A stretch of DNA of 33,302 nucleotides, taken from an uncultured Coriobacteriaceae bacterium (GTDB taxonomy: Bacteria > Actinomycetota > Coriobacteriia > Coriobacteriales > QAMH01). Location: NCBI GenBank assembly GCA_900544245.1, contig UQUH01000016.1:1-33302 (forward strand), in the 5' to 3' direction. The translations under genes and the position numbers were made by a program. Numbering within the stretch: position 1 is the first letter of the stretch; each line of letters opens with the position of its first letter. This document shows, piece by piece, positions 24,483 through 32,154 of the stretch. Below the pieces are notes generated by a model that ran no database searches, was not told the origin of the DNA, and saw nothing but the letters and a program-made list of their open reading frames with translations.

Positions 24483-26960
24483 TTACGCGACGGGACGATC
24501 CTCGGTGTCGATCTTGATGCTCTCGGGCGCGGGGATGCCGACGGTCAACGGGGTCGGCGTCTCCCCATCCTTGTAGATCCGGCACATCATGGACTTGTAG
24601 TTGGATCCGAAGCCGGACACGCCCGCGTCGAACGGGACGAGGTTGTTGATCTGGCTCTCGAAGACGCCGAACAGCCCGGCCTTCTCGTCCTCGACGTTCT
24701 CCTCGGCCTGGTCCTTGCGCTCGGGGAACCACCAGCCGTGGTCGCACTGCATGACGCGCGGGTCGTAGTTCTCGTCGAACTTCGCCTTGTACTTGCACTT
24801 GCCGTGCTGGTTCTCAAGCCACATCCAGTCGCCCTCCTCGATGCCGTGCTTGGCGGCCGTCTCCGGGTGGATGTAGCACAGGGGGTCGGGATGCAGGGCG
24901 CGCAGCTTCTTGACCTGGCGTTGCTCGGAGTGGAAGAAGTGCGGCACGCGGGCGCCGGAGGTGACGATGTAGGGCAGCTCCGCGAGCGCGTCCGGGTTGG
25001 AGTACGGGCTCTCGACGGGCTCGACGTAGCTCGGCAGCGGATCGAGGCCGGACCAGCTGGTGTGGTGGAACACCATGGAGTAGATCTCCGCGCGGCCGGT
25101 CTCGGTGGAGAAGCCGGGTTGGCCGTCCGGACGCAGAAGGCCCTTCTCGTACTTGCGATACTCGATCTCGGGGTACTTCCAGGTGGCGTCACGCAGCTCC
25201 TCCCACGTGAAGCCGCCATCCTCGAGCGCATAGTCCCACATCTCCTCGACGCTATCCCAGGGCCACGCGATGTCGGCGTTCTGGGGACGAAGGGCGTCGG
25301 TCAGGCGCTTGCCGAGCTCGAGGAAGATGGTGTTGTCGGCCTTGGTCTCGCCGACCGGTTCGATGGCCTTGTTGATGCAGCTGATGCGGTACGGGTTCAG
25401 GCCACCGAAGCCGTTGCGCTCCTCGTAGGTAGCAGCCGGAAGGACCACATCTGCCAGCGCCATCATGGTCGGGGTCATGAACAGATCCTGGAACACGCAG
25501 AAGTCGATCTGCTTGTACCACTCGAGCTGCTGCTCGGCCTGCGCGCCCATCGTAGCGAGGAAGTTGTTGGTGGCGAAGTACGCCGCGTGGATGGGTACCT
25601 CGCCGCGCTGCCAGGCCTCGATCGTCGCGTTGGACGAGAGGTTCTTGAAGCCGACGGCGAACATCGGATAGCGCTCGACGCCGATACGCTTGGCAGACTC
25701 TTCCGGGGTCAGGAGCTCATCGTAGCCCCAGGTACCCGTCCAGTTGGGCTGCTCGATGCCCCAACACGCCTGCCCGATGACGTTGCCGCCGGGCACGTCG
25801 AGGTTGCCGGTGATGCACCACAGGGCCGTCACCGCATGAGCAGCCTGCTGGCCGCCGGTCTGCTGGTCAAGTGCCACGCCCCACTGGATGGCAGCGGGCT
25901 TGGCGGCGGCGTAGCGGCGCGCGACGCGCTGCACGTCTTCCTTGTCGACCCAGGCCCTCTCGCACAGCTCGTCGAGGTCCATCCCCGCGACGCGCTCGCA
26001 CACGGCCTCGAGGCCGTAGACCCACTTGTCGCAGAAGTCCTGGTCGTAGAGCTTCTCGTCACAGATGACCTTGAGCATGGCCATGGCCAGCGCGCCGTCG
26101 CCGCCGGGGCGCACGCGCAGCCAGTCCTCGCCGGCCTTCGCGGCGATCCAGGTGAGCTTGGGGTCGACGACCGCGACCTTCATGCCGCGCTTCATCAGGT
26201 CGGTAATCCAATGGCCGTAGAAGCCGTCGGCGTTCGCGTAGAAGGGTTGGTGGCCCCAGATAATGCAGTACTCCGGCACCACGTAGCGCGGGTCGTCGTA
26301 GCGCTCGGGCAAGAACTGCGAGCAGTCCATGACGCAGGGGTCGCCCAGCATGCAGGCCATGGATGCGATGCGCGGCAGATAGCAGGAATTGCCGGCGAAA
26401 TACGGAACGCCCTCGTTGGGCGAGCCGCACGATGCGTTGATGCGGGTGATCTGGTGGATGTCGCGACCGGTGCCCTGGCAGCAGGCGATCTTGTCAGCGC
26501 CGTATTCATCGGCCACCTTCTTGAAGTTCTCGACGATGATGTCGTAGGCCTCGTCCCAGGTGATGCGCTCGAACTTGTCCTTGCCGCGGTCCTCGCGCTT
26601 GCGCTTCATCGGGTAGAGCAGCCTGTCCTCGTGGTAGACGTAGTCCGGGATGCACAGGCACCTGGAGCACAGGCGGCCCTGGTTGTACGGGTCCTCCGGG
26701 TCACCCTCGACCTTGACGAGCTTGCCGTCCTTGACGTAGCTCAGGATGCCGCAGACGTTGTGGCAGCCGGGTGCCGAACGTGCGGTGCCGCGGATGACGG
26801 TCATGCCGTCCTCTTCCCATTTCCACGGGACATCGGGAGTCTTGGCCGCAGGCGTTGGCTCGATGCCGACATCCGCCTTCTTGAATTGCCTGCTGCCACG
26901 GCGGTACTTCTTGCCGTTGGTCTCGCTCCAGTGATACTCGACCACATCTGCTTCAGACAT
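24483..26960 (-). CDS. molybdopterin-dependent oxidoreductase 2 (acetylene-hydratase/catechol-dehydroxylase-like)
   Basis: 825 aa paralogue of the enzyme at 11413-13881. No twin-arginine signal; the start MSEADVVEYHWSETNGKKYR is polar, so cytoplasmic. Cluster Cys: Cys66-x3-Cys70 and Cys98-x2-Cys101 (plus Cys103), again with Ser at the place of the first classical Cys. 'GNSCYLPR' with Cys193 is the candidate molybdenum ligand. Cofactor blocks 'LRVRPGGDGALAMAMLKVI' and 'GDWMWLENQHGKC', and the C-terminal 'HGWWFPER', match enzyme 1. AAGGAGG before ATG 26960. First gene of a six-gene operon with ferredoxin, small ORF, amidohydrolase, MFS and perhaps the lipoprotein. The presence of an amidohydrolase suggests an aromatic or N-heterocyclic substrate (inference). 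Confidence 0.92.
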   Translation of the reverse strand: MSEADVVEYHWSETNGKKYRRGSRQFKKADVGIEPTPAAKTPDVPWKWEEDGMTVIRGTARSAPGCHNVCGILSYVKDGKLVKVEGDPEDPYNQGRLCSRCLCIPDYVYHEDRLLYPMKRKREDRGKDKFERITWDEAYDIIVENFKKVADEYGADKIACCQGTGRDIHQITRINASCGSPNEGVPYFAGNSCYLPRIASMACMLGDPCVMDCSQFLPERYDDPRYVVPEYCIIWGHQPFYANADGFYGHWITDLMKRGMKVAVVDPKLTWIAAKAGEDWLRVRPGGDGALAMAMLKVICDEKLYDQDFCDKWVYGLEAVCERVAGMDLDELCERAWVDKEDVQRVARRYAAAKPAAIQWGVALDQQTGGQQAAHAVTALWCITGNLDVPGGNVIGQACWGIEQPNWTGTWGYDELLTPEESAKRIGVERYPMFAVGFKNLSSNATIEAWQRGEVPIHAAYFATNNFLATMGAQAEQQLEWYKQIDFCVFQDLFMTPTMMALADVVLPAATYEERNGFGGLNPYRISCINKAIEPVGETKADNTIFLELGKRLTDALRPQNADIAWPWDSVEEMWDYALEDGGFTWEELRDATWKYPEIEYRKYEKGLLRPDGQPGFSTETGRAEIYSMVFHHTSWSGLDPLPSYVEPVESPYSNPDALAELPYIVTSGARVPHFFHSEQRQVKKLRALHPDPLCYIHPETAAKHGIEEGDWMWLENQHGKCKYKAKFDENYDPRVMQCDHGWWFPERKDQAEENVEDEKAGLFGVFESQINNLVPFDAGVSGFGSNYKSMMCRIYKDGETPTPLTVGIPAPESIKIDTEDRPVA

Positions 26961-27190
26961 GATTCCTCCTTCTCTTCTCTCGCTCGATCCATGTCCAAAC
27001 TGCGATCCTCGAGGCTTCCTCTCTAGGCCCGCCTTGCAGCAGTCAGGGCTTGCATCCCGCGCTGCGGCGATTTCGCATCGACGAAACGGACTCGAGTGCC
27101 TGACAAGTTAGGTCACGTGCGCGGAAGGACTTCCCATCAGGAGCGTTAGTAGGTGAGAATCAGGCAACTAACGTGACGGGATGACGGACA

Positions 27191-27209
27191 CTCAGTACGC
27201 TGGTATGAG
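27191..27209. promoter_or_regulatory. 19-bp dyad operator, site C (molybdoenzyme operon 2)
   Basis: CTCAGTACGCTGGTATGAG, 231 bp before the start of molybdoenzyme 2. The ten bases to its right (GCTCTGAGCG) resemble those beside site A, where ACGCTGACCG follows. Confidence 0.65.
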
Positions 27210-27218
27210 GCTCTGAGC

Positions 27219-27409
27219 GGGGGTGTCGAATGATTGCGGACATCTCGAGCAGACTCGCGATAAGCGTGATGCGATCTTGCGAGGACTGTCTGAGCGCACG
27301 ATCTTTGTGCGCGAGTTTCCCTAAAGGGACTAGCTTTGCGTCGCCGCAGCGGCATCACGCTTTTCGCGAGTCGGGCGCGAGGGCAAGTCCGCAATCATTC
27401 GACACCCCC
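27219..27409. repeat. 191-bp near-palindromic, MITE-like element
   Basis: Perfect 23-bp terminal inverted repeats (27219-27241 and 27387-27409, starting GGGGGTGTCGAATG) bracket a second inverted pair at 27253-27272 and 27352-27371 that matches in 19 of 20 positions. The centre holds GCGCAC-GATCTTT-GTGCGC (27294-27312) and TCCC-TAAA-GGGA (27318-27329). No gene of its own. It fits a miniature inverted-repeat element or a large structured RNA or terminator. No target-site duplication is evident. It fills most of the 488 bp gap 26961-27448; the rest is the leader of operon 2. Confidence 0.65.
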
Positions 27410-27448
27410 TATTTCGAGAAGGCAAGCAAGCGGTCCGGAAGACCTTCG

Positions 27449-27889
27449 TCACGCTTGCCCGGGCGGCTTGATGCCGAGCTTGCCGGCAAGGTTCGCCATG
27501 TCATCCAGTCCGAGTTCCCTGCACGCGGTTGCGACACCGGGGGTGGCACCCGTCACGGCATCGCATTCATCGGAATCCTGCTCGTCCCACTCCCTGCAGG
27601 ATCTCTCGCCGGGAGCGCCCGGCGTGGGAGGTGGTGCACCGGCGCTGCCATCGTCCATCACCTTGAAAGCGTCGGCCCAGTTCGTCGGAGCGCTCACCGC
27701 ATCCGGATCCTCGCCCACAACACCCCATGCGCGGGCACACTTCCCGCACTCGACGCAGACCTCGCAACGCGTGCCACTCCATCCGCGAAGCGCCTGGTCA
27801 TCGGATTGCGCGGATTCGCCTTCGTCGGCAAAGCACCTGCCGCAGAAGGTGCAGACGCTGCAACGGGTTCCACGACGACGCTCGTTCAT
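27449..27889 (-). CDS. Cys-rich protein with two CxxCxxCxxC repeats
   Basis: 146 aa. Two copies of the pattern G-T-R-C-x-V-C-x2-C-G-x-C, at Cys10/13/16/19 and Cys42/45/48/51, give eight Cys in the first 51 residues. They could bind two iron-sulfur clusters or two zinc ions. The C-terminal half has 'TNWADAFKVMDDG', a Pro/Gly/Ala-rich linker and 'LGLDDMANLAGKLGIKPPG'. Not recognised as a family. ATG 27889 is preferred (AGGAGG 7 nt upstream) over 27910. It follows MFS 3 after a terminator-like hairpin. The repeat form suggests an electron-transfer or metal-binding partner for the island's redox enzymes (inference). Confidence 0.65.
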   Translation of the reverse strand: MNERRRGTRCSVCTFCGRCFADEGESAQSDDQALRGWSGTRCEVCVECGKCARAWGVVGEDPDAVSAPTNWADAFKVMDDGSAGAPPPTPGAPGERSCREWDEQDSDECDAVTGATPGVATACRELGLDDMANLAGKLGIKPPGQA

Positions 27890-27917
27890 CGCATGTCCTC
27901 CTCTCCCCACGCTCTAA

Positions 27918-27953
27918 CGTGCCCCCGAGCCGCTTATGGGCGTCGGGGGCACG
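27918..27953 (-). terminator. hairpin after MFS carrier 3
   Basis: CGTGCCCCCGA (27918-27928) and TCGGGGGCACG (27943-27953) form a perfect 11 bp stem with a 14 nt loop, 26 bp past the MFS 3 stop. Followed by TTAGAG rather than a U-run, so the Cys-rich gene behind it may get some read-through. Confidence 0.65.
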
Positions 27954-27979
27954 GAGTTGACGTGCGGCTTGCGCGAGTC

Positions 27980-29278
27980 CTATCGAACGGGCTTGTCCTC
28001 ATCGGGCTCGCCGGGAGCGGTCTTTCCACCCGGTTTGATGAAGAACGAGACGATGAGCGCAATGACCGAAAGCGGGATGACGGTCACCCAGGCGGTTCCC
28101 ACCCAGCCAAGGCCCGCGTCGAGGCACGCGCCGTAAACCGGGGCGAGCATCTGGCCGAAGCACTGCGTGAACTGCATGACGGCCATACCGAGCGTGGCGG
28201 CCATCGCAGAGCTCGAGAGAATCGTCGGGGCGAGTGGTCGGCTTCCGCCTCCGCCAAAGGCCGCGGAAAAGCCCATGAGGACGATGAAGAACCAGATTCC
28301 CGCCATGCTGAGCGGTCCCATGACCTCCGGAAAGCCCACGATGAAACCGATGAAGCTCGTCGCGGCGAACAAGGCGACGAGGATGAACTTCTTGTTAATC
28401 GGCAGTCGGTCGGACCATGCGCCCGAAAGCGGGTTCATGATGAACCCGATGAGCGTGATGATCGAGGTCATGAAGCCGGCCGTACCAGCATCGAAGCCCA
28501 TGGAGGAAAGGTAGGTGGGATAGTAGGTGTTCACGACACCGCCCTGGATGAAGTTGAACACGAGGAAGGTCAGGCCGAGCAACCATATGTACTTGTTCTT
28601 CAGGTACTTGAAGCAATCGCTCATGCTTCCCTCGACGCCGTAATTGGCGATGTTGCTCTTTCCCACCGGCTGACGGTAGAACGCTATGAAGAGGGCGAGT
28701 GCCACGGCTGTGATGAGAACCACCCCGTAGAAGACCGACTGCCAGCCCATCGTCTGGGCCATGGCCGGTGCGACGTTGAAGTCGATTGTGATGGCCATGG
28801 GCACCCAGGTGCACCATACACCCAGGGCAAGGCCGCGCGTTCTTTCCGGGAACCATAGGGAGATGATGGTCGGCGAGGCCACGCCTATGAGGCCCAGCCC
28901 GATGCCCTCGATGAAACGTCCCAGGTAGAGAAGGATCATCGATCCCGTGGCTACCTCGACCAGACCTCCGACGATGATGCAGCTCATCGCGAGGATGCAC
29001 GTCGTCTTGAGGCCGATCTTGCGGCAGATGAACGCCGCCGGGAATGCGAGGATCGCGCCGATGATGGCAAGGCAGGTCATCAGCATGCCAAACGAAGCGT
29101 AATTCAGGCCGTAGGCACCGATGATCTCTCCGGCAATCGCCGTGACCTTGAATTGCCCCAAGGGGGCCGTGATGCTTGCGAAATAGGTGATCGCGAGAAT
29201 CACCCATGCATAGCGAGGCGTCTTCACCACTTCGACCGGGGAGGTTCCGAGCTCGGTGGTCTGTATCTGCTTGTCCAT
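27980..29278 (-). CDS. MFS transporter 3, 432 aa
   Basis: Major facilitator protein with about 12 membrane segments, of the same type as MFS 1 and 2: 'TPRYAWVILAITYFASITAP', 'SPTIISLWFPERTRGL' and 'ALGVWCTWVPMAITI'. The annotated start is ATG 29278 (MDKQIQTTELG), with GAGAGGGC upstream; the frame is open further upstream but that part is not MFS-like. Dyad site D lies 144 bp before this start. Substrate unknown; it may serve one of the two molybdoenzymes or a related enzyme elsewhere. Confidence 0.88.
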   Translation of the reverse strand: MDKQIQTTELGTSPVEVVKTPRYAWVILAITYFASITAPLGQFKVTAIAGEIIGAYGLNYASFGMLMTCLAIIGAILAFPAAFICRKIGLKTTCILAMSCIIVGGLVEVATGSMILLYLGRFIEGIGLGLIGVASPTIISLWFPERTRGLALGVWCTWVPMAITIDFNVAPAMAQTMGWQSVFYGVVLITAVALALFIAFYRQPVGKSNIANYGVEGSMSDCFKYLKNKYIWLLGLTFLVFNFIQGGVVNTYYPTYLSSMGFDAGTAGFMTSIITLIGFIMNPLSGAWSDRLPINKKFILVALFAATSFIGFIVGFPEVMGPLSMAGIWFFIVLMGFSAAFGGGGSRPLAPTILSSSAMAATLGMAVMQFTQCFGQMLAPVYGACLDAGLGWVGTAWVTVIPLSVIALIVSFFIKPGGKTAPGEPDEDKPVR

Positions 29279-29421
29279 GATGCTGCCCTCTCTATCCTTT
29301 GCCGGCGATGCACGCAAGCCGGCTACGGTCCATGCACGAAAGGCTATGCAAGCCCCGCGCACGGTTCTCATATCACCTGCCCCAAATTGGACACATCGAC
29401 CGGCAGAACGCGGGGATGTCA

Positions 29422-29440
29422 CTCATATAGTTGGTATGAG
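29422..29440. promoter_or_regulatory. 19-bp dyad operator, site D (MFS 3 / ApbE divergent region)
   Basis: CTCATATAGTTGGTATGAG, the most symmetric of the four sites (CTCATA / TATGAG arms). It lies 144 bp before MFS 3 on one side and 21 bp before the first possible ApbE start on the other, so it could control both. Confidence 0.7.
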
Positions 29441-29461
29441 ACATATAGCTGAACTGGGGAT

Positions 29462-30439
29462 ATGATGGAGACGGCAGAAAACGAAAACGCGGGACGGAAA
29501 ATCATGGACGGCTACGAGCTGGACGCGGGAGACGGACGGACGCACATAACGTTCGACGCATTCGACACGCGGGTGGGCATATGCGCATATGGCGAGAAAG
29601 ATGCCTGCACATATGGGCTGATGCGCGCATACGAGGACTGCATGGAATACGAGCGGCTTTTCTCTCGCACGCGTACAGGCTCCGACGTGTCGCGCATCAA
29701 CGAGGCCCAAGGCGCATGGGTCGAGGTCGACGAGCGCACGGCCGAGCTCATCGAAGCGGCACACGCCTACTGCGCGGCAAGTCATGGCGCCTTCGACATC
29801 ACGATTGGCACCGCGAGCCGCCTGTGGGACTTGAAGCGCAGCATCATCCCCGACAAGCACGTGCTTGACGAGGCGATGCAGCACGTCGACTGGCACGGCG
29901 TGCATGTCGAGCATGGCGATGGCATGGCGCGCGTGCGTCTCGAAGATCCACGAGCCATGATCGATCTGGGCGGCATCGCGAAGGGCTGGATTGCCGATGC
30001 TCTCGATTGCCTGCTCGCGCGCACCGGAGTATGCGGCTACGTGATCGACCTGGGCGGAAACATACTCGTGAGAGGTGACAAGCCCGATGGCTCGCCTTGG
30101 ACGGTCGGACTCCCCGACCCTGCGCATGGACGGGAAAAGCCGAGCGCGACGATCAAGCTCGCAGGTGGCAGTGTCGTCACGAGCGGCATTTATGAGCGGG
30201 CGTGCATGCGTGATGGCACGCTCTACCATCACGTGCTCGACCCGAAGACGGGCATGCCAATCGAGGTCGAATACCCGGCGGCATCCGTCGTCTGCGAAAG
30301 GTCAACTGACGCCGAGGGCTTCTCGACGACACTGCTCGCGCTCGGGCTCGATAGAGGCCGTCAGCTCGCGGCCGAGCATCCGGAGATACTGCAGGCCTAC
30401 TTCATCACCTGGGATGGAAAGGTCGTTGCGCTGCGATAA
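29462..30439 (+). CDS. FAD:protein FMN transferase (ApbE family)
   Basis: ApbE attaches FMN to Thr or Ser of extracytoplasmic flavoproteins. The 325 aa product has 'TRTGSDVSRIN', 'IDLGGIAKGWIADAL' and 'VIDLGGNILVRG'. It also has the late block 'YHHVLDPKTGMPIE' and 'DAEGFSTTLLALG', which hold the flavin and magnesium sites of the family. It has no signal peptide or lipobox, so it may act in the cytoplasm or its N-terminus may be mis-set. ATG 29462 and 29465 are very close to GGGGA; ATG 29504 with GGGACGG 7 nt upstream is a good alternative start and suits a promoter near site D. No FMN-binding-domain target is encoded in the window. It is convergent with the next gene without a gap. Confidence 0.93.
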   Translation: MMETAENENAGRKIMDGYELDAGDGRTHITFDAFDTRVGICAYGEKDACTYGLMRAYEDCMEYERLFSRTRTGSDVSRINEAQGAWVEVDERTAELIEAAHAYCAASHGAFDITIGTASRLWDLKRSIIPDKHVLDEAMQHVDWHGVHVEHGDGMARVRLEDPRAMIDLGGIAKGWIADALDCLLARTGVCGYVIDLGGNILVRGDKPDGSPWTVGLPDPAHGREKPSATIKLAGGSVVTSGIYERACMRDGTLYHHVLDPKTGMPIEVEYPAASVVCERSTDAEGFSTTLLALGLDRGRQLAAEHPEILQAYFITWDGKVVALR

Positions 30440-30649
30440 CTATTCTTGCGTGCGCTCGAAGTGAACGGTCTGCTTCTTCATCGAGATTTTGCCGACCTGC
30501 CATCCCCGCGGCAGCAGTTCCTTCTTGTAGTTGAGAAACGAGTGGTCGAGGGGCACACCGGCGATATCGCCGATTTCATCGAAGGAGAGATCGAGGCTTT
30601 CGCCCTCCTGTGCCGCGACGTAATCCCATAACTTGTCGTATTTGCCCAT
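30440..30649 (-). CDS. small DUF7662-like protein
   Basis: 69 aa, starting MGKYDKLWDYVAAQEGESL, with 'LSFDEIGDIAGVPLDHSFLN' and 'YKKELLPRGWQVGKISMKKQTVHFER'. This matches short proteins of Firmicutes and Actinobacteria that begin M-x-KYD-x-LW and are named DUF7662; no function is known. ATG 30649 has GGGAGG 6 nt upstream; the longer open frame is not supported. It overlaps nothing and ends where ApbE ends. Confidence 0.75.
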   Translation of the reverse strand: MGKYDKLWDYVAAQEGESLDLSFDEIGDIAGVPLDHSFLNYKKELLPRGWQVGKISMKKQTVHFERTQE

Positions 30650-30728
30650 AGACGCCTCCCATCGGCACGTTTCGATGCCGTCACGATACCACACATGGCC
30701 TGCGCGAGGGCGTGAGCGCGTGCCGGGG

Positions 30729-30734
30729 TATAAT
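30729..30734 (+). promoter_or_regulatory. -10 box of the aldo-keto reductase gene
   Basis: TATAAT 31 bp before the start codon. The -35 region is poor. Confidence 0.55.
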
Positions 30735-30764
30735 CTGCCAAAACCCCGGCCGAAAGGTGGCACC

Positions 30765-31922
30765 ATGGCTCTCGACACCAGCACGATCAGCCCGCTCGGA
30801 TTCGGATGCATGCGCTTCGAGGGGCGCGAGACCGATAGCATCGACATCGATGCGACGGCACGCATGGTCGATGCCTACCTGACGCATGGCGGCAACTACT
30901 TCGACACGGCCTGAGCCTATCCCAACAGCGAGGCGGCACTTGGCAAGGCGCTCGTGGCACGCCATCCGCGCGGCTCCTACTACATCGCCTCCAAGTGCGT
31001 GGCCTGGAACCACTGCGAGAGCACCGATGACCTCGAGCGACAGCTTCAGGAAACGCTCACCAACCTCGGCACCGATTATCTCGACATCTACCTCATGCAC
31101 AACCTCGGTGGCAAGAGGACGGCAGCGTTCGAGAAATACGACGCCTGGGAGTTCGTGAAATCCGTCAAGGAGCGCGGGCTCGCAAAGCACATCGGCTTCT
31201 CCGCGCACTGCACGCCCGAAGAGCTCGAGGGCTTCATCGCCGCCTACTCCGAGGCCGAGCTCGTACAGCTCCAGATCAACTACCTGGACTGGGATAGCCC
31301 CTCGTTCCAGGAGCGCGCCTGCGTCGAGGTGGCAAACGCACGCGGCCTGCCCATCATCGCGATGGAGCCCGTGAAGGGCGGCCTTTTGGCCGACCCGCCG
31401 CAAGCGGTGCGCGCAATCCTCGACGAGGCGTTTGAAGGCCAGTCGTACGCGACGATCGCCCTGCGCTTTGCCGCGAGCGTGCCGGGGGTGTTCTGCACGT
31501 TATCCGGCATGAACGAGCTTACGCAGGTCGAGGACAACTGCCACGCGTTCGAGAGCTTCCAGCCGATGAACGAGACCGAGCTCGCTGCAATCAAGAAAGC
31601 GCAGGAGATCATGGAGAAGAGCGGCACCGTGCAGTGCACGGGCTGCGACTACTGTGCCAAGGTTTGCCCGCAGGGCATCGGCATATCCGGCTCGATCGAG
31701 GCGCTGAACTACTACATCAACTTCGATGACCCCTACAAGGCAAACTACCAGCTCGGCTTCATCGTACGCTTCAACGGCGGCAAGGCCATGCCGAGCGAGT
31801 GCATCAGATGCGAGGCCTGCATGGATGCATGCCCGCAGAACATCGACATCATGGCATGCTTCGACAGGATCGCCGAGGAGATTACCCCCTACAGCAAGCC
31901 CATCGTGCTGATGAAGCCATAG
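30765..31922 (+). pseudogene. iron-sulfur aldo-keto reductase with in-frame TGA
   Basis: The frame from ATG 30765 (AAGGTGG 4 nt upstream) reads 49 codons to 'GGNYFDTA', then TGA at 30912-30914, then continues in the same frame as 'AYPNSEAALGKALVARHPRG' to a stop at 31922. Codon 50 is the TGA; Asp47 and Tyr52 have the spacing of the catalytic Asp and Tyr, and the Lys ('ASKCVAW') and His ('IYLMHNL') partners are also kept. The C-terminus has two cluster motifs: CTGCDYCAKVC and CIRCEACMDAC, each followed by a short PQ.I. A TGG-to-TGA change (Trp is common there in relatives) would explain it. Selenocysteine is possible but no convincing SECIS hairpin is seen. Internal starts could give an N-terminally shortened protein without the catalytic Tyr. 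Confidence 0.85.
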
Positions 31923-31931
31923 GTGACTTGC

Positions 31932-32154
31932 GTGTCGCGTAAGGAGAGCGTCTGGAGCATCCCGTACGTGGTGCTCATGGCCGTGAACTTCTTCCAGTCC
32001 ATGGCCGCGTTCATGACAAACACAACTCTGTCTGTCTTCGCCAACTCGCTTGGCGCGTCAACGGCCAGGAGCTCTTAGGCGTCATCGAGGAAATCGCCCC
32101 GGCGCTCGTAAGCGAATACCTTCCCAAGTCCAAGTTCGCGAGCGGCATCAGCAT
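31932..32154 (+). pseudogene. remnant of an MFS transporter gene
   Basis: GTG 31932 opens 48 codons beginning VSRKESVWSIPYVVLMAVNF, then 'FQSMAAFMTNTTLSVFANSL', a typical MFS first helix and loop, ending at TAG 32076-32078. In another frame a stretch from about 32062 reads 'NGQELLGVIEEIAPALVSEY' and 'LPKSKFASGISIYA', which looks like an internal MFS piece. Most of the gene (about 400 codons expected) is missing, so this is a decayed copy joined by an internal deletion. It lies directly behind the interrupted aldo-keto reductase. Confidence 0.6.

Noticed and set aside
24219..27026. An open frame of 935 codons on the plus strand, opposite molybdoenzyme 2
   Set aside because: Same reason: it is antisense to a well-recognised enzyme and its ferredoxin, and rich in Leu, Val, Gly and Ala without domain features.
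27230..28858. An open frame of 542 codons on the plus strand across the palindromic element and MFS 3
   Set aside because: Antisense to a clear MFS gene and the Cys-rich gene; Arg, His and Glu-rich composition is typical of a shadow frame.
30912..30960. Selenocysteine insertion at the TGA of the aldo-keto reductase
   Set aside because: Only a weak GCCT/AGGC pairing follows the TGA, without the usual bacterial SECIS stem and loop, so recoding is not claimed as a feature.
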